DNA of 64,000 nt. Source: Prodigiosinella confusarubida (GTDB lineage: Bacteria; Pseudomonadota; Gammaproteobacteria; Enterobacterales; Enterobacteriaceae). Below, one piece after another: positions 8,277 to 19,485 of this stretch. Numbering within the stretch: position 1 is the first letter of the stretch; each line of letters starts with the position of its first letter. The DNA is taken from positions 868,001 through 932,000 of the forward strand of contig NZ_CP025085.1 in NCBI RefSeq assembly GCF_002847015.1, in the 5' to 3' direction. The translations under genes were made by a program, and so were the position numbers. Under the pieces are notes generated by a model. That model was not told where the DNA came from. It was given only the letters and a program-made list of their open reading frames with translations, and made no database searches.

Positions 8277-10073
8277 ATGAATAACATCATTGAACAGATC
8301 AGCCGTAACATCGCCGGGCGGAGCCAGGAAACACGCCGTCGTTATCTGAACAAAATTGATGCACAGGCTGTGAAGTGGAAACGCCGTGCACACTTATCCT
8401 GCGGTAATCTGGCCCATACGGTCGCTGCCTGTTCCGCCATGCAGAAAAAATCCATTCTGGATTTTACCCGGGTCAACGTGGGGATTATTACCGCATACAG
8501 CGATATGTTAAGTGCTCATCAGCCTTACGCGTTCTACCCTGACCTGATTAAACGGGCACTGGCGCAACTGGGGCACAGCGCCCAGGTTGCCGGCGGCGTA
8601 CCCGCTATGTGTGACGGTATAACACAGGGACAGGACGGTATGTCATTGTCTCTGTTTTCCCGGGATTTGATTGCGCAGGCGACGGCCGTATCACTGAGCC
8701 ACAATACATTTGATGCCTCACTGCTGCTGGGCGTGTGCGATAAAATTGCTCCTGGTCAGTTGATTGGTGCGCTTTCTTTCGGTCACTTACCAACCGCGTT
8801 TGTACCATCAGGGCCGATGCCAACCGGGATCAGCAATAATTATAAAGTGAAAATACGTCAACAATATGCGGCGGGTGAGGTTGGTAAAGATGCGTTGCTG
8901 CATATGGAATGCGATGCCTACCATGCCCTGGGAACCTGCACTTTTTTCGGTACTGCCAATACCAATCAACTGGTATTTGAAGCAATGGGGCTGATGCTGC
9001 CCGGCTCGGCATTTGTTCCCCCTGCCGATCCGCTGCGTGAGGCTCTGACGATAAAAATAGCAGAGCATATTGCTGCTATCAGCCATAACAATGCGCAATA
9101 CCGCTCTTTGTCCAGCGTGCTGGATGAAAAGTCGTTGGTGAATGGATTGGTTGCGTTACTGGCATCGGGAGGAAGCACTAACCATTCCATTCATATGGTT
9201 GCAGTGGCTGCCGCGGCCGGTTATATCCTGAACTGGGATGACATCGATGCCCTGTCGCAAGTCGTCCCCTTACTGGTGAAGATGTATCCGAACGGGCCGG
9301 CTGATATCAATGAATTTCAGCGGGCTGGCGGGGTGCCTACTTTGATGAAGGCGTTGGCAGAACGTGATTTGCTGCATCTGGATGCCACTCCGGTCTTTGG
9401 CAGCCTGTCCGACTATATGAAAGTGCCCCGGCTGGATGACGGACAGATAACGTATCATCCGGCCACCGACTCTATGAATTCTGATGTCATTGCGCTTCCT
9501 GGTGAGCATTTCAGTGCCCACGGCGGACTCAAGGTGGTGGGAGGTAATCTGGGCCGTGGGATCATTAAAGTCAGTGCGGTTGCCCCGGAGTGCCGTTTCA
9601 TCGAAGCGCCGGCCCGGGTGTTTGAATCACAACATGATGTCGAGAGCGCTTATCACGCCAATGAGTTCACGCAAGATGTCGTGATTGTGGTCCGGCACAA
9701 TGGTCCCGCGGCCAATGGAATGCCGGAGCTGCATAAGTTAATGCCGATACTGGGTAATCTGATGAAGGATGGGTTGAAGGTCTTTCTTGTCACGGACGGA
9801 CGGTTATCCGGTGCGTCGGGTAAGGTTCCGGCGGTACTTCATCTCTGCCCGGAAGCGAAAAAAGACGGGCCATTATGCCGTCTCGTCGATGGCGATATCA
9901 TTCGGATTGATGCAGACAGCGGGCAAATTGATGTCTTGGCCGATCTAACTGACCGTGTAGCATATCATCCAGATTGGACGGCGGAGCAGGTAGGCTCGGG
10001 CCAGGAATTGTTCTCGGTGTTTCGTCAAGCCGTTTCCAATGCGGAACAGGGCGCGACAATTTTCCGTTTTTAG
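8277..10073 (+). CDS. edd: Phosphogluconate dehydratase
   Basis: First enzyme of the Entner-Doudoroff pathway: dehydrates 6-phosphogluconate to 2-keto-3-deoxy-6-phosphogluconate. At 598 residues it is close to E. coli Edd (603) and matches along its whole length. Cysteines expected to hold the iron-sulfur cluster are Cys112 (AMCDGITQG), Cys154 (GVCDKI) and Cys221 ([12 protein letters not shown]). The C-terminal block [14 protein letters not shown] is the IlvD/Edd family signature. A strong GGAGGTG site precedes the ATG. It closes the idn operon, so the product of IdnK is used directly; the aldolase gene eda is not in the window. Confidence 0.95.
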   Translation: MNNIIEQISRNIAGRSQETRRRYLNKIDAQAVKWKRRAHLSCGNLAHTVAACSAMQKKSILDFTRVNVGIITAYSDMLSAHQPYAFYPDLIKRALAQLGHSAQVAGGVPAMCDGITQGQDGMSLSLFSRDLIAQATAVSLSHNTFDASLLLGVCDKIAPGQLIGALSFGHLPTAFVPSGPMPTGISNNYKVKIRQQYAAGEVGKDALLHMECDAYHALGTCTFFGTANTNQLVFEAMGLMLPGSAFVPPADPLREALTIKIAEHIAAISHNNAQYRSLSSVLDEKSLVNGLVALLASGGSTNHSIHMVAVAAAAGYILNWDDIDALSQVVPLLVKMYPNGPADINEFQRAGGVPTLMKALAERDLLHLDATPVFGSLSDYMKVPRLDDGQITYHPATDSMNSDVIALPGEHFSAHGGLKVVGGNLGRGIIKVSAVAPECRFIEAPARVFESQHDVESAYHANEFTQDVVIVVRHNGPAANGMPELHKLMPILGNLMKDGLKVFLVTDGRLSGASGKVPAVLHLCPEAKKDGPLCRLVDGDIIRIDADSGQIDVLADLTDRVAYHPDWTAEQVGSGQELFSVFRQAVSNAEQGATIFRF

Positions 10074-10207
10074 TAAAAGCCGATAGTGATTCACTGGTCG
10101 GGTGAATACGGCTATGCCGGGAAAGAGAAGCGCGTGTCAGGAATTGTGGCAGAGGCTATCTGAGGACGAGGATACTCAACGGCTGCACTGTTGCGTGTCC
10201 TGAAATC

Positions 10208-10243
10208 TTTATACGTTCAGGCTATTTCCCCTGAACGTATAAA
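10208..10243. terminator. Long inverted repeat between convergent edd and hemY, possible bidirectional terminator
   Basis: TTTATACGTTCAGG (10208-10221) and CCTGAACGTATAAA (10230-10243) are perfect 14-bp complements with an 8-base loop. It lies between two genes reading toward each other. No long T run follows on either strand, so efficiency as an intrinsic terminator is uncertain. Confidence 0.6.
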
Positions 10244-10273
10244 AGGATGGTGGGATTAATGCCGGTTAACCTA

Positions 10274-11467
10274 TTACTGCGGGTTTGATTGCAGTGTCAA
10301 CAGCAACCCTTCTCGTCGCATATGGGTCGCTTCATCCGGCAGATGCAGGCGATCCAGCGCATCCGCGCACCAGGCGTAATCATAGGCATCTGGTCGTATT
10401 TCCAATGCGGCGCGGAAGGCATCTACAGCCTGTTGCCATTCACCGTGCTTCATCAACAACTGCCCCAGCGTACTGTGTAGTAAGGGTGTGGAACCGTGTT
10501 GTTTAAGCAATTGACGCAGTATTTTTTCCAGTTGATCAGGGTTTCCGGCTTTGATGCGCGGCATGAGTAGTATCAGACGCTCGTCATACTGGCGTTTTAG
10601 ACCATCCACAATAATCTGTTGGGCGGTATCGGGGTCGTCACATTGGATTAAATGTTCCGCCATCGCTATTTGTAACGTCAGTTCCTGACGCGTTTTCCGG
10701 CTCTGGTTTTTCCACCACTGCCTGAGTCCCTCGCTACCCCCTTCGGACATGGCCTGATTCATCAGCCCAATGGTTGAGCGTTGCTGGAGATCCTGTAGTT
10801 GTTGTTCATCGTGCAACTGAATTTTGCGCATGGCGGGCAGAATATCCAGCAACGCGCTGTAAGCGCCGGTACGCAGGAACGCCTGTTCCGCTAGCCGCAG
10901 CACTTCCGGGTGCCGTGGGGCGACTTCCAGCAGATGATCAATACCGTGACGGGCAGCATGATCTTCGTTGCGAGCCAACTGGATACGCACGCGGGTAATA
11001 TCCACCGGAAGCTGATTGGTATCCGCAATTTCTGCTGCACGCTCCAGATATTGTTTGGTACGAAAGTCATCGCCACGTTGCTGAGCCGCCTCTGCCGCCA
11101 ACAGGTAATTTACCACCGGTTGATCGGCATGATCGGCATTACGCATCAGTAGTTTTTCTACCTGTAGATAATCGCCTTCGGCCAGTTTAAGTAACGCCGC
11201 CTTGGTTTGCTTACGGGCCCGACTGCTTTTGCGTCCGATAAACCAGCCATGAGTACGTGAACCGGTACGAAAAATCCGGCGTAGCAACCATTCGATGATC
11301 AGAAAAGCCAGCAAAAACAGAACCAGCATAATCACCAGGCCGGTAACGCTGGTCTCAACGTTATAGTTGTCGGTCTGAATCAATACATAACCCTGATGCC
11401 CCGCCATCATTGGGCCAACGACGATACCGGCGATAAGCACGATAAACAGCAACAAGACCTTTAGCAT
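10274..11467 (-). CDS. hemY: HemY, inner-membrane TPR protein of the heme biosynthesis operon
   Basis: 397 residues, matching E. coli HemY (398) throughout. Two N-terminal membrane helices (about residues 2-22 and 43-64) are followed by a basic linker (GRKSSRARKQTK) and a cytoplasmic or periplasmic domain of TPR-like repeats (ALLKLAEGDYLQVEKLL; LGQLLMKHGEWQQAVDAFRAAL). The biochemical function of proteobacterial HemY is not settled; it is linked to coproporphyrin/heme metabolism through its conserved place in hemCDXY. It starts 3 bp after hemX ends. Confidence 0.93.
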   Translation of the reverse strand: MLKVLLLFIVLIAGIVVGPMMAGHQGYVLIQTDNYNVETSVTGLVIMLVLFLLAFLIIEWLLRRIFRTGSRTHGWFIGRKSSRARKQTKAALLKLAEGDYLQVEKLLMRNADHADQPVVNYLLAAEAAQQRGDDFRTKQYLERAAEIADTNQLPVDITRVRIQLARNEDHAARHGIDHLLEVAPRHPEVLRLAEQAFLRTGAYSALLDILPAMRKIQLHDEQQLQDLQQRSTIGLMNQAMSEGGSEGLRQWWKNQSRKTRQELTLQIAMAEHLIQCDDPDTAQQIIVDGLKRQYDERLILLMPRIKAGNPDQLEKILRQLLKQHGSTPLLHSTLGQLLMKHGEWQQAVDAFRAALEIRPDAYDYAWCADALDRLHLPDEATHMRREGLLLTLQSNPQ

Positions 11468-11469
11468 AA

Positions 11470-12606
11470 TCAGCCCTCCTGCGGCGTGGCTGACGGCTGC
11501 GCCAGCAGGTTACGGACTCGGGTCTGCATGACTTTTTCCAGCAGCGCCTGGCTTTCCAGTTCGGTGGGGACATCCATCGAAATGGATTGCTTGCTCAGTG
11601 CATCCAACTGTTCCAGGAACGCTTTAGTGCTGGGATCATTGTCATCAAAATAGGCCCGGACCCAAACAGCAGCGGTTTCCAGCGACTGTTTGTAGATTTC
11701 GTTCTGGTGACGGGGAATGGCCTGGGCAGCGATTAACAGGCGCGAGCGAATATTTTCACGCAGGTAAACATCCTGATTCGGCGCCAGCAATGGCTCGGCG
11801 GTACTGTCACGACGACGGATAGTAATGAAATCCGAGAGGAAGTTATGCCAGCTTTTGATCAGGTTTTGCCGCCATTCGCTCAAGGAAGCCGATACCGCAG
11901 TGTCGTTGTCGTCCATGGGCGCTTCATTGGTATCGTTATCCGCCAGACGCAGATTGTCTACCTGATCGGCCAACTGGTTAACTTTAAGAATGATGCCGTC
12001 AAAATCAATCTGGTTGACAGCAGCCAGCGTACTGATGTCATGCGTTAACGCGCGGCGCACATCAATCAGGCTTGGATCGTGCATGTCGGCCAGACTCATA
12101 TCAGCACTTTTCAGCAATGCGACAGCGGTCGTCACGTCTTTATCACTCCAGAGCTTGCGGCCTGCCATTTTCACCAGAAAATCGGCCTGCGCCAATAACC
12201 AGGTTTGAGAGTCGCCATTGGAGATTGTCGCCAGTTTTTCCCGCATTTCATCCGACTGGCGAGTTAATGTCGCAATCTGCTGTTCTGCCGCGCTCTGCGC
12301 TTTGCCTTGTTGCACCTGCGTCTGCTGCCATTGCTGCTGTTCCTGCTGATATTGTTTTTGCATGGCGGCGATCTGGGTTTGCAGGAGATCAATATTGGCG
12401 GACTGACGTTGTGCCTGTTGATGCATGTAGTAGTAAAGACCGCCGCTTAACCCTAATGCGATAACGATTGCTGTTATACCCAGAAGCACACCGTGGCGTT
12501 TGGGGGCGGGGGTCAGCGGTTTTTTCTGTTCTTTCTGCGGATGTACGGGGTCAACCCGTCCGACAACCTCTTCCGGAGGGGGCGGGGGGGTAATGTGTTC
12601 CGTCAT
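11470..12606 (-). CDS. hemX: HemX, membrane-anchored coiled-coil protein of the heme operon
   Basis: A 378-residue bitopic protein: proline-rich cytoplasmic N-terminus (residues 1-38), a single membrane helix (about 39-61), then a Gln/Ala-rich coiled coil (about 65-150) and a helical C-terminal domain. It was once labelled a uroporphyrinogen-III methyltransferase, but no SAM-binding motif is visible and this label is probably wrong. It lies between hemD and hemY in the hemCDXY operon. Length is a little under E. coli HemX (393). Confidence 0.92.
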   Translation of the reverse strand: MTEHITPPPPPEEVVGRVDPVHPQKEQKKPLTPAPKRHGVLLGITAIVIALGLSGGLYYYMHQQAQRQSANIDLLQTQIAAMQKQYQQEQQQWQQTQVQQGKAQSAAEQQIATLTRQSDEMREKLATISNGDSQTWLLAQADFLVKMAGRKLWSDKDVTTAVALLKSADMSLADMHDPSLIDVRRALTHDISTLAAVNQIDFDGIILKVNQLADQVDNLRLADNDTNEAPMDDNDTAVSASLSEWRQNLIKSWHNFLSDFITIRRRDSTAEPLLAPNQDVYLRENIRSRLLIAAQAIPRHQNEIYKQSLETAAVWVRAYFDDNDPSTKAFLEQLDALSKQSISMDVPTELESQALLEKVMQTRVRNLLAQPSATPQEG

Positions 12607-12626
12607 AATGATACCTATGATCAGGG

Positions 12627-13367
12627 TTATTGTAGTGCGCGCATCAGCGCATCGTTATCCGCATTATCGGCGATCCGGATATCACTCCAGCCAAGCTCTC
12701 GTGCCAGATCGGCCAGACGCTCGCTTACGACAATCACTCGGCAACACAGCAGCCAGGATGTCCGATAATAATCAGGTACTAAAGTATATAGCTGTTGCAG
12801 CATTTCTCCGCTGGTTATTACCAACGTATTAATGTTTAACGACTGCCAGTGCTGGCTCTGCTCCATACCGTTATAAAAGACCGGATTACGCTGGTAGCAT
12901 TCACAGTAACTGACGTCGGCGCCGCGTTCTTGCAGTGTGTTGCCAAGCAGCTCCCTACCACCGTTACCGCGCAACAGTAACGCCCGTTTACCTGCTACGT
13001 GCTGTAATGAAGGCAGTTGCAACAGGGTTTCACTGGTTCCCCGTTCCGATGGATATTGCACGGGCAAGCTGCTAACGGTATGCAGGGATAATCCGGTCGT
13101 GCGCCCCACGGCATAGTAGGTTAACGCTTTAGGCCATCCGGTTTCGGTACGGACCAACACCGGATTAGCATGATCCACTACCTGCTGGGAAAGGACAATA
13201 ACCAGATCGCCAGGATGTAATGCAGCAAGCATGTTCGGCAACTGGGATAACTCCCGTCCAGGCGAAAAATCAATCAATGGACTGTGATAAGCTGGCAGAC
13301 CGGCCAGACAGAGGCGGGCTACCAGTTGCTCACCCGCAGGGGAGGGACGGGTAACCAGAATCGTCAT
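12627..13367 (-). CDS. hemD: Uroporphyrinogen-III synthase
   Basis: 246 residues, the length of E. coli HemD. It closes the linear tetrapyrrole hydroxymethylbilane with inversion of ring D. The family is poorly conserved; recognisable pieces are the N-terminal [25 protein letters not shown], the AVGRTTG block and the C-terminal [14 protein letters not shown]. Its start overlaps the end of hemC by 4 bp, indicating translational coupling, which with the flanking hem genes makes the call firm. Confidence 0.93.
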   Translation of the reverse strand: MTILVTRPSPAGEQLVARLCLAGLPAYHSPLIDFSPGRELSQLPNMLAALHPGDLVIVLSQQVVDHANPVLVRTETGWPKALTYYAVGRTTGLSLHTVSSLPVQYPSERGTSETLLQLPSLQHVAGKRALLLRGNGGRELLGNTLQERGADVSYCECYQRNPVFYNGMEQSQHWQSLNINTLVITSGEMLQQLYTLVPDYYRTSWLLCCRVIVVSERLADLARELGWSDIRIADNADNDALMRALQ

Positions 13368-14302
13368 GATGGCGTGTCCCCATAAACGGCTTGTAAAATG
13401 GTTTTGGCACCTCGGGCTAACAACTCTTCCGCCAGATTGATGCCAATCTGTTCTGCATACTGCAAGTTGCCTCGGCGTTCACTCCGGATAATGCAACTGC
13501 CATCCGGTGCGCCGACCAGCGCCCGTAGCCACAGCGTCTCACCTTCCAGTTCGGCGTAACTGCCAATAGGAACCTGACAGCCTCCTTCCAGTCGCGTATT
13601 CATGGCGCGCTCAGCCTGTACCCTTATTGCCGTTTCTGTGTGATTGAGTGGTGCCAGCAGCATGCGGGTATGCTCATCATCCAACCGACATTCAATACCA
13701 ACGGCACCTTGCCCAACCGCGGGTAACGACTCTTCCGGGCTTAATGCACAACGAATGCGATTTTCCAGCCCCAGACGTTTCAGACCAGCGACGGCCAGAA
13801 TAATGGCGTCATATTCGCCACTATCAAGCTTCGCCAGCCGTGTGCCGACGTTGCCACGTAAATCACGGATGGTCAGATCGGGGCGCTGCGCCCGCAACTG
13901 ACATTGACGGCGCAGGCTAGATGTCCCGACGCAGCTTCCAGCGGGTAAATCCGTCAGACCAGAATAGTGATTGGAAACAAAGGCGTCACGGGGATCTTCG
14001 CGTTCACAGATCGTGACCAGACCCAGGCCTTGAGGAAATTCAATAGGAACATCTTTCATGGAGTGTACGGCGATATCTGCGCGTTTTTCCATCAGAGCCA
14101 ATTCTAACTCTTTGACGAACAAACCTTTACCACCAACTTTTGCCAGCGGTGTATCCAGCAGAACATCACCGCGGGTGATCATTGGCACCAGATCTACGCG
14201 TAAACCGGGATGGTATGCCTGTAGCCGATGTTGGACATACTGAGCTTGCCATAGGGCGAGTGGGCTCTGTCGGGTGGCGATTCTGAGAATATTGTCTAAC
14301 AT
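13364..14302 (-). CDS. hemC: Hydroxymethylbilane synthase (porphobilinogen deaminase)
   Basis: Condenses four porphobilinogens to hydroxymethylbilane. The start at 14302 ([18 protein letters not shown]) gives 312 residues and matches E. coli HemC (313); the frame stays open upstream to 14455 but that extension has no family counterpart. The Cys242 that carries the dipyrromethane cofactor is present in [14 protein letters not shown], as are the [11 protein letters not shown] and RGNVGTRL substrate-binding arginines and the catalytic Asp in HSMKDVP. It heads the hemCDXY operon and is divergent from cyaA, sharing a 330-bp regulatory region. Confidence 0.96.
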   Translation of the reverse strand: MLDNILRIATRQSPLALWQAQYVQHRLQAYHPGLRVDLVPMITRGDVLLDTPLAKVGGKGLFVKELELALMEKRADIAVHSMKDVPIEFPQGLGLVTICEREDPRDAFVSNHYSGLTDLPAGSCVGTSSLRRQCQLRAQRPDLTIRDLRGNVGTRLAKLDSGEYDAIILAVAGLKRLGLENRIRCALSPEESLPAVGQGAVGIECRLDDEHTRMLLAPLNHTETAIRVQAERAMNTRLEGGCQVPIGSYAELEGETLWLRALVGAPDGSCIIRSERRGNLQYAEQIGINLAEELLARGAKTILQAVYGDTPS

Positions 14303-14516
14303 GCTTGATACCGTTTTTAGCATTTTTAGCCATCGTACCATTGATGACGCGCTGGTGTCAGTTGCCTGGCATCTGCAATTAAGGATGAAAAGACGGAAAT
14401 GGGGGGATGCCCCTGCTGGTGATAAGGTAACAAGAAAAGGAGAGAATGTAGTCACAGGCGAAGCAGCAATAAGCGCGTCTAACTTTCTTTACTTTCTTTA
14501 CGCCCTTTCAGCAAGG

Positions 14517-14532
14517 TGTTAGATTGATCACG
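14517..14532 (+). promoter_or_regulatory. CRP-binding site in the cyaA promoter
   Basis: TGTTA-N6-TCACG fits the CRP consensus TGTGA-N6-TCACA at 8 of 10 positions and sits where E. coli cyaA has its CRP site, with nearly the same surrounding bases. In E. coli this site gives feedback repression of adenylate cyclase by cAMP-CRP. It lies about 100 bp upstream of the TTG start of cyaA. Confidence 0.8.
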
Positions 14533-14634
14533 TTTCCAGCAATAATCTGTCAGACATTCTTCCAATACACCTTCAGTGGCAGAAGCGGAATAACGGTATT
14601 TTTTGTAGGCACTGGGATAAGCAGGCGAAACGTC

Positions 14635-17190
14635 TTGTACTTCTACATCGAGACACTGAAGCAGAGACTGGATGCGATTAACCAACTACGTGTTGATCGT
14701 GCTCTTGGAGCGATGAAACCCGTTTTTCAGCAGGTTTACAGTCTTCTGCCAGTTTTATTACATCATCATCATCCTCTGATGCCGGGTTATCTTGAAGGTA
14801 AGGTTCCGCACGGTATCTGCATGTTCACGCCTGATGAAAAACAACAACACTATCTCGACAGTGTAGAACTGAAATGGGGCGAGTTGTCTTGTCCTGATAC
14901 TCGGGGCGAGTTGCCTATTACCGGCGTTTATTCCATGGGCAGTACCTCCTCTATTGGCCAAAGCTGTCGTTCGGATCTGGACATTTGGGTATGCCATCAG
15001 TCCTGGCTCGACAATGAAGAACGTCAACACTTACAGCAAAAATGTTCACTGCTTGAAAAATGGGCCGCTGCCCAGGGTGTGGATGTCAGCTTTTTTGTGA
15101 TGGATGAAAACCGTTTCCGCCACAATGAAAGCGGCAATCTCGGTGGTGAAGATTGCGGTTCGACCCAGCATATTCTGTTGTTGGATGAGTTTTACCGTAC
15201 TGCTGTACGCATGGCTGGCAAACGTATCCTGTGGAATATGGTGCCGGTGGACGAGGAAGCCAATTATGATGAATTCGTGCTCTCCCTTTATGCGCAAGGC
15301 GCACTGACACCCAACGAATGGCTGGATTTGGGGGGACTGAGTACGTTATCTGCCGAAGAGTATTTCGGCGCCAGCCTGTGGCAACTGTATAAAAGCATCG
15401 ATTCGCCTTACAAGGCGGTGCTGAAAACCCTGTTACTGGAAGCGTATTCCTGGGAATACCCTAATACCCGGTTGTTATCCTCCGAGATTAAAACTCGTCT
15501 GCACAACGGTGAAATTGTCTCTTTCGGGCTTGACCCTTATTGCATGATGCTGGAGCGCGTCACCCAGTATCTGATAGCTATTGATGACCCGGCCCGCCTG
15601 GATCTGGTTCGCCGCTGTTTCTATCTCAAAGTGTGTGAAAAACTCTCCATTGAACGCGCCTGCACGGCATGGCGTCGCCAAATCCTGTTGCAATTGGTGC
15701 AGGCGTGGGGATGGGGCGAAGAACGCATTCTGATGCTGGACAACCGCGCCAACTGGAAAATCGAACGGGTGCGTGAAGCCCATAATGAACTGCTTGATGC
15801 GATGATGCAGAGTTATCGTAATTTGATCCGCTTTGCCCGTCGCAATAACCTGAGTGTGAGTGCCAGCCCGCAGGATATTGGCGTATTAACCCGTAAACTG
15901 TATGCCGCTTTTGAGGCATTACCGGGTAAAGTGACATTGGTTAATCCACAAATCTCGCCGGATCTGTCAGAAGTTAATCTGACCTTCATTTTTGTGCCGC
16001 CAGGACGTGCCAATCGTTCTGGTTGGTATCTGTACAATCAGGCTCCTTCCATGGATGCTATCGTCAGCCATCAGCCGTTGGAATATAACCGTTACCTGAA
16101 TAAACTGGTGGCCTGGGCTTACTTTAATGGTCTGCTGACGCCAGCAACGCGCCTGCATATCAAGGGTAGTGAGCTGTGCGGGATTGACAGATTGCAAGAG
16201 CTGGTTGCCGATGTCTCCAGCCATTTCCCACTGCGTGTACCCGCACCGACACCTAAAGCGCTATATAGTCCATGTGAAATCCGGCATTTGGCGATTATCG
16301 TTAATCTGGAACATGATCCGACGGCGGCGTTCCGTAATCAGGTGGTTCATTTTGATTTCCGCCAGTTGGATGTTTTCAGCTTTGGCCAGCAGCAGCAGTG
16401 TCTGGTGGGGAGTATCGACTTGTTGTATCGCAACTCCTGGAACGAAGTGCGTACCTTGCATTTCAGCGGTGAGCAATCAGTATTGGATTCACTGAAAACC
16501 ATTCTCGGCAAGATGCATCAGGATGCGGCGCTGCCGGAATCGCTGGAAGTGTTCTGTTACAGTCAACATCTGCGTGGACTGATTCGGACCCGGGTACAAC
16601 AATTGGTTTCCGAGTGTATTGAGCTGCGTTTGTCCAGCACCCGTCATGAACCGGGTCGCTTCAAGGCGTTGAAGGTTGCCGGACAAACCTGGGGGCTGTT
16701 CTTCGAACGTTTAAGTGTCTCGGTGCAGAAACTGGAGAACGCCGTGGAATTCTACGGCGCCATTTCCAATAATAAATTGCAGGGATTGCCAATCCAGGTA
16801 GAAACCAACCATGTCCATCTGCCACCAGTGGTTGATGGCGTCGCCAGTGAAGGTATTATCCAGTTTTTTTTCGAAGATCAGTTAGATAATCAAGGGTTTA
16901 ATATCTATATTCTCGATGAATCCAATCGGGTGGAAGTCTACCACCACTGTGAAGGCAGTAAGGAAGAACTGGTGCGCGATGTCAGCCGTTTCTACTCATC
17001 GTCGCACGATCGTTTCACCTATGGTTCCAGTTTTATCAATTTTAACCTGCCTCAGTTCTATCAAATTGTTCAATTGGATAACCGTACACAAGTCATTCCG
17101 TTTCGTAGCAGTGCATTGACACATCTATGTGTGACACCTTCGTCGGAAGATAACGCGTTGATCATGAATCAGCGATTACAAATGCTCTGA
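14635..17190 (+). CDS. cyaA: Class I adenylate cyclase
   Basis: Makes cAMP from ATP and so controls CRP. The start chosen is TTG at 14635, giving [17 protein letters not shown] and 851 residues; E. coli cyaA also starts with TTG at this point, a known brake on its translation, and the in-frame ATG at 14524 would add 37 residues absent from the family and lies in the CRP site. The N-terminal half is catalytic, with the nucleotidyltransferase motif GSTSS at 102-106 and SDLDIW at 113-118 (Asp114, Asp116). The C-terminal half is the regulatory region that responds to PTS enzyme IIA(Glc). It matches E. coli CyaA along almost all its length; only the extreme C-terminus diverges. Confidence 0.96.
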   Translation: MYFYIETLKQRLDAINQLRVDRALGAMKPVFQQVYSLLPVLLHHHHPLMPGYLEGKVPHGICMFTPDEKQQHYLDSVELKWGELSCPDTRGELPITGVYSMGSTSSIGQSCRSDLDIWVCHQSWLDNEERQHLQQKCSLLEKWAAAQGVDVSFFVMDENRFRHNESGNLGGEDCGSTQHILLLDEFYRTAVRMAGKRILWNMVPVDEEANYDEFVLSLYAQGALTPNEWLDLGGLSTLSAEEYFGASLWQLYKSIDSPYKAVLKTLLLEAYSWEYPNTRLLSSEIKTRLHNGEIVSFGLDPYCMMLERVTQYLIAIDDPARLDLVRRCFYLKVCEKLSIERACTAWRRQILLQLVQAWGWGEERILMLDNRANWKIERVREAHNELLDAMMQSYRNLIRFARRNNLSVSASPQDIGVLTRKLYAAFEALPGKVTLVNPQISPDLSEVNLTFIFVPPGRANRSGWYLYNQAPSMDAIVSHQPLEYNRYLNKLVAWAYFNGLLTPATRLHIKGSELCGIDRLQELVADVSSHFPLRVPAPTPKALYSPCEIRHLAIIVNLEHDPTAAFRNQVVHFDFRQLDVFSFGQQQQCLVGSIDLLYRNSWNEVRTLHFSGEQSVLDSLKTILGKMHQDAALPESLEVFCYSQHLRGLIRTRVQQLVSECIELRLSSTRHEPGRFKALKVAGQTWGLFFERLSVSVQKLENAVEFYGAISNNKLQGLPIQVETNHVHLPPVVDGVASEGIIQFFFEDQLDNQGFNIYILDESNRVEVYHHCEGSKEELVRDVSRFYSSSHDRFTYGSSFINFNLPQFYQIVQLDNRTQVIPFRSSALTHLCVTPSSEDNALIMNQRLQML

Positions 17191-17295
17191 GCTTTTTGTC
17201 TGTTATTCAGCCCGAAAAAGGTATCACGATGGATAGTGCGTAGCGGAAAACGCTGACCTTTACCCGTGCTCGGACATATATGCATCAGCGCACGA

Positions 17296-17616
17296 TCAGT
17301 TGAAACGAATGGTTTCACCAGCCTGAGTCGAGCAGGCGCTGCTCAGCAGTGACAAAAATTCATCACCATTGCGATTACAAATCCATTTTTGATCGAGATA
17401 ATCAAAATGGTAGCCGCCGCCTTTGGTGGCCAGCCAGATTTGATGCAGTGGTTCCTGCCGGTTGATCACAATTTTGCTGCCGTTTTCAAAACTCAGTGTC
17501 ATCACCCCGCCGTTAGTTTCATAATCGATATCGGCATCGCCATCAAATTGGTCCAGTGTTTCCTCCAATTGACGCATCAGTGTGTCGGCTAATTGATGAA
17601 ACTCGCTATCGTTCAT
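17296..17616 (-). CDS. cyaY: Bacterial frataxin (iron-sulfur cluster assembly regulator)
   Basis: A 106-residue frataxin, the same size as E. coli CyaY. The acidic first helix ([16 protein letters not shown]) is the iron- and IscS-binding ridge; the conserved sheet includes [28 protein letters not shown] and GGYHFDY. It modulates cysteine desulfurase IscS and delivers or senses iron during cluster assembly in the cytoplasm. It is convergent with cyaA and divergent from lptM-dapF, as in E. coli. Confidence 0.95.
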   Translation of the reverse strand: MNDSEFHQLADTLMRQLEETLDQFDGDADIDYETNGGVMTLSFENGSKIVINRQEPLHQIWLATKGGGYHFDYLDQKWICNRNGDEFLSLLSSACSTQAGETIRFN

Positions 17617-17693
17617 ATTCGATTCCTATTGATTTTCATGATCCACCTGCGATTATAGAGAGCATACATCGATGAGTGACAGGTTTTAACGTT

Positions 17694-17870
17694 ATGATAA
17701 ATCTATTTCGCCATGTGTGCCTGGCATTAACTGTACTGGCACTGGCTGGTTGTGGCCTGAAGGGGCCGCTTTATTTTCCGCCGGAGAAATCGAAAGCTCC
17801 TGCGCCTGCGAAGACCACGCAGCAGCAACATATAACAAAAACACCGCAACAATCACCTGTCCAGCAATAA
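17694..17870 (+). CDS. lptM: LPS-assembly lipoprotein LptM (YifL)
   Basis: A 58-residue lipoprotein: signal peptide MINLFRHVCLALTVLALAGC with the lipobox LAGC and lipidated Cys20, then the conserved GLKGPLYFPPE and a low-complexity Gln/Pro/Thr tail. LptM (formerly YifL) associates with the LptD-LptE translocon and helps LptD fold in the outer membrane. The ATG at 17694 is used since it begins a proper signal peptide; an upstream in-frame start at 17676 would add six residues. It precedes dapF as in E. coli. Confidence 0.9.
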   Translation: MINLFRHVCLALTVLALAGCGLKGPLYFPPEKSKAPAPAKTTQQQHITKTPQQSPVQQ

Positions 17871-17959
17871 TGGTGATATTGCGATTGGTCTACCATCATT
17901 TTATAACAGGTCACGATAGTGTGTTTACCGCGTCCGGTTAAGTCAGCGGAGTCAGGATA

Positions 17960-18784
17960 ATGCAGTTCGCCAAAATGCACGGTTTGGGCAATGACTTTAT
18001 GGTTGTTGATGCCGTTACGCAGAATGTCTATTTTTCACCTGAGTTGATTCGACGTTTGTCGGATCGGCATTGTGGTGTTGGCTTTGATCAACTGCTGGTG
18101 GTTGAGCCACCTTACGATCCTGAACTGGATTTTCATTACCGTATTTTCAATGCAGATGGTAGTGAAGTGACTCAGTGTGGTAATGGTGCCCGTTGTTTTG
18201 CCCGATTTGTGCGTCTTAAGGGATTAACCAACAAACGAGATATCAGTGTCAGCACCCAGACTGGGCGTATGATTCTGAGCGTTACGGATGATGAACTGGT
18301 GCGAGTCAATATGGGTGAACCCAATTTTGAGCCGCAGCAGGTCCCTTTCCGCGCAGTTAAAGCGGAAAAAACGTATATTATGCGAGCAGAAGAACATACC
18401 GTACTGTGTGGTGTAGTTTCGATGGGGAATCCCCATTGTGTGATACAGGTGGATGATGTGGATACTGCGAAGGTCGATGTGTTGGGACCGCTGCTGGAGA
18501 GCCATGAGCGTTTTCCGGAACGTGCCAACATTGGGTTTATGCAGGTTGTGGATGACCACACTATCCGATTGCGTGTCTATGAACGCGGGGTGGGAGAAAC
18601 TCAAGCTTGCGGTAGTGGAGCCTGTGGGGCTGTTGCGGTAGGTATTCAGCAAGGGCTGCTGGCCGACAATGTTAAGGTTAAATTGACTGGCGGTGAGCTT
18701 GATATTAACTGGGCAGGTCCAGGTAAGCCGTTATTTATGACCGGGCCAGCTACGCACGTTTACGATGGGTCCATTCATTTATGA
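17960..18784 (+). CDS. dapF: Diaminopimelate epimerase
   Basis: Interconverts LL- and meso-diaminopimelate for lysine and peptidoglycan. The two catalytic cysteines are visible: Cys73 in QCGNGARCF and Cys217 in ETQACGSGA, the spacing of E. coli DapF; total length 274 is identical. The N-terminal [13 protein letters not shown] is the family signature. An AGGATA site precedes the ATG. The stop overlaps the start of the DUF484 gene by 4 bp, the first of a chain of such overlaps through xerC to yigB. Confidence 0.97.
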   Translation: MQFAKMHGLGNDFMVVDAVTQNVYFSPELIRRLSDRHCGVGFDQLLVVEPPYDPELDFHYRIFNADGSEVTQCGNGARCFARFVRLKGLTNKRDISVSTQTGRMILSVTDDELVRVNMGEPNFEPQQVPFRAVKAEKTYIMRAEEHTVLCGVVSMGNPHCVIQVDDVDTAKVDVLGPLLESHERFPERANIGFMQVVDDHTIRLRVYERGVGETQACGSGACGAVAVGIQQGLLADNVKVKLTGGELDINWAGPGKPLFMTGPATHVYDGSIHL

Positions 18785-19485
18785 AAAGCGTTGAGGAGCA
18801 GGTGGAACACCGGATTTCACTCACTGACGAGATGGTTCTGCAGTTTTTGCACCAAAATCCTGACTTTTTTATCCGTAATTCACGTCAGATCGAACAGATG
18901 AGAATTCCTCATCCGGTGCGGGGCAGCGTGTCGCTGGTTGAGTGGCAGTTGGCACGCCAGCGTAACCATATAGATAAACTGGAAGAAGAAATCACCCTTC
19001 TGATGGAGCAGGCTACTTCGAATGAGGCGTTGTTTAACCAGTTGCTTCAAGTAAATATGGAACTGTCCGCGGCGGACAGTCTACAGGACTTTCTGGAGCG
19101 TTTACGTCGCTGGGCGCGAACGCTGGGTTTGCTGGGAGCATCGGTACGGCTGTTCAGTGATAAATGGCACGTTGGTGCTCCTTCTGATTTTACTCATCTG
19201 GCGCTTAATCGCACATTGTTCGAGTCACTGCGTATTCAACGCTTTGGCAACGGGAGTCATTATTTAGGTACGTTGAACGGACCAGAACTGCTGCTTCTGT
19301 TGCCTGAAGCCAAACAGGTTGGTTCGGTTGCCTTGTCATTAATGGGCCCTAATGGTGATTTGGGCCTGCTGCTTTTCAGTAGTCGTGACAGTCATCATTA
19401 TCAGAAAGGGATGGGAACCGTGCTGTTACAGCATCTGTCATCAACGCTCCCCGTGCTGCTGCAACGCTGGGTTGAACGTTTATGA
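18781..19485 (+). CDS. yigA: DUF484 family protein YigA
   Basis: 234 residues, matching the DUF484/YigA family always found between dapF and xerC. The N-terminus ([20 protein letters not shown]) is the family hallmark; a short coiled coil ([28 protein letters not shown], broken here only for description: residues about 60-90) leads into a GAF-like C-terminal domain. Its function is not known. It overlaps dapF and xerC by 4 bp each, so translation is coupled. Confidence 0.92.
   Translation: MKSVEEQVEHRISLTDEMVLQFLHQNPDFFIRNSRQIEQMRIPHPVRGSVSLVEWQLARQRNHIDKLEEEITLLMEQATSNEALFNQLLQVNMELSAADSLQDFLERLRRWARTLGLLGASVRLFSDKWHVGAPSDFTHLALNRTLFESLRIQRFGNGSHYLGTLNGPELLLLLPEAKQVGSVALSLMGPNGDLGLLLFSSRDSHHYQKGMGTVLLQHLSSTLPVLLQRWVERL

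Noticed and set aside
10081-10120. Imperfect hairpin after edd (AGCCG...CGGCT)
   Set aside because: Mismatched and without a T run; the 14-bp perfect repeat at 10208-10243 is the better terminator candidate.
14524-14634. Upstream ATG for cyaA giving 888 residues
   Set aside because: The extra 37 residues have no counterpart in the family and overlap the CRP site; TTG at 14635 aligns with the known start of E. coli CyaA.
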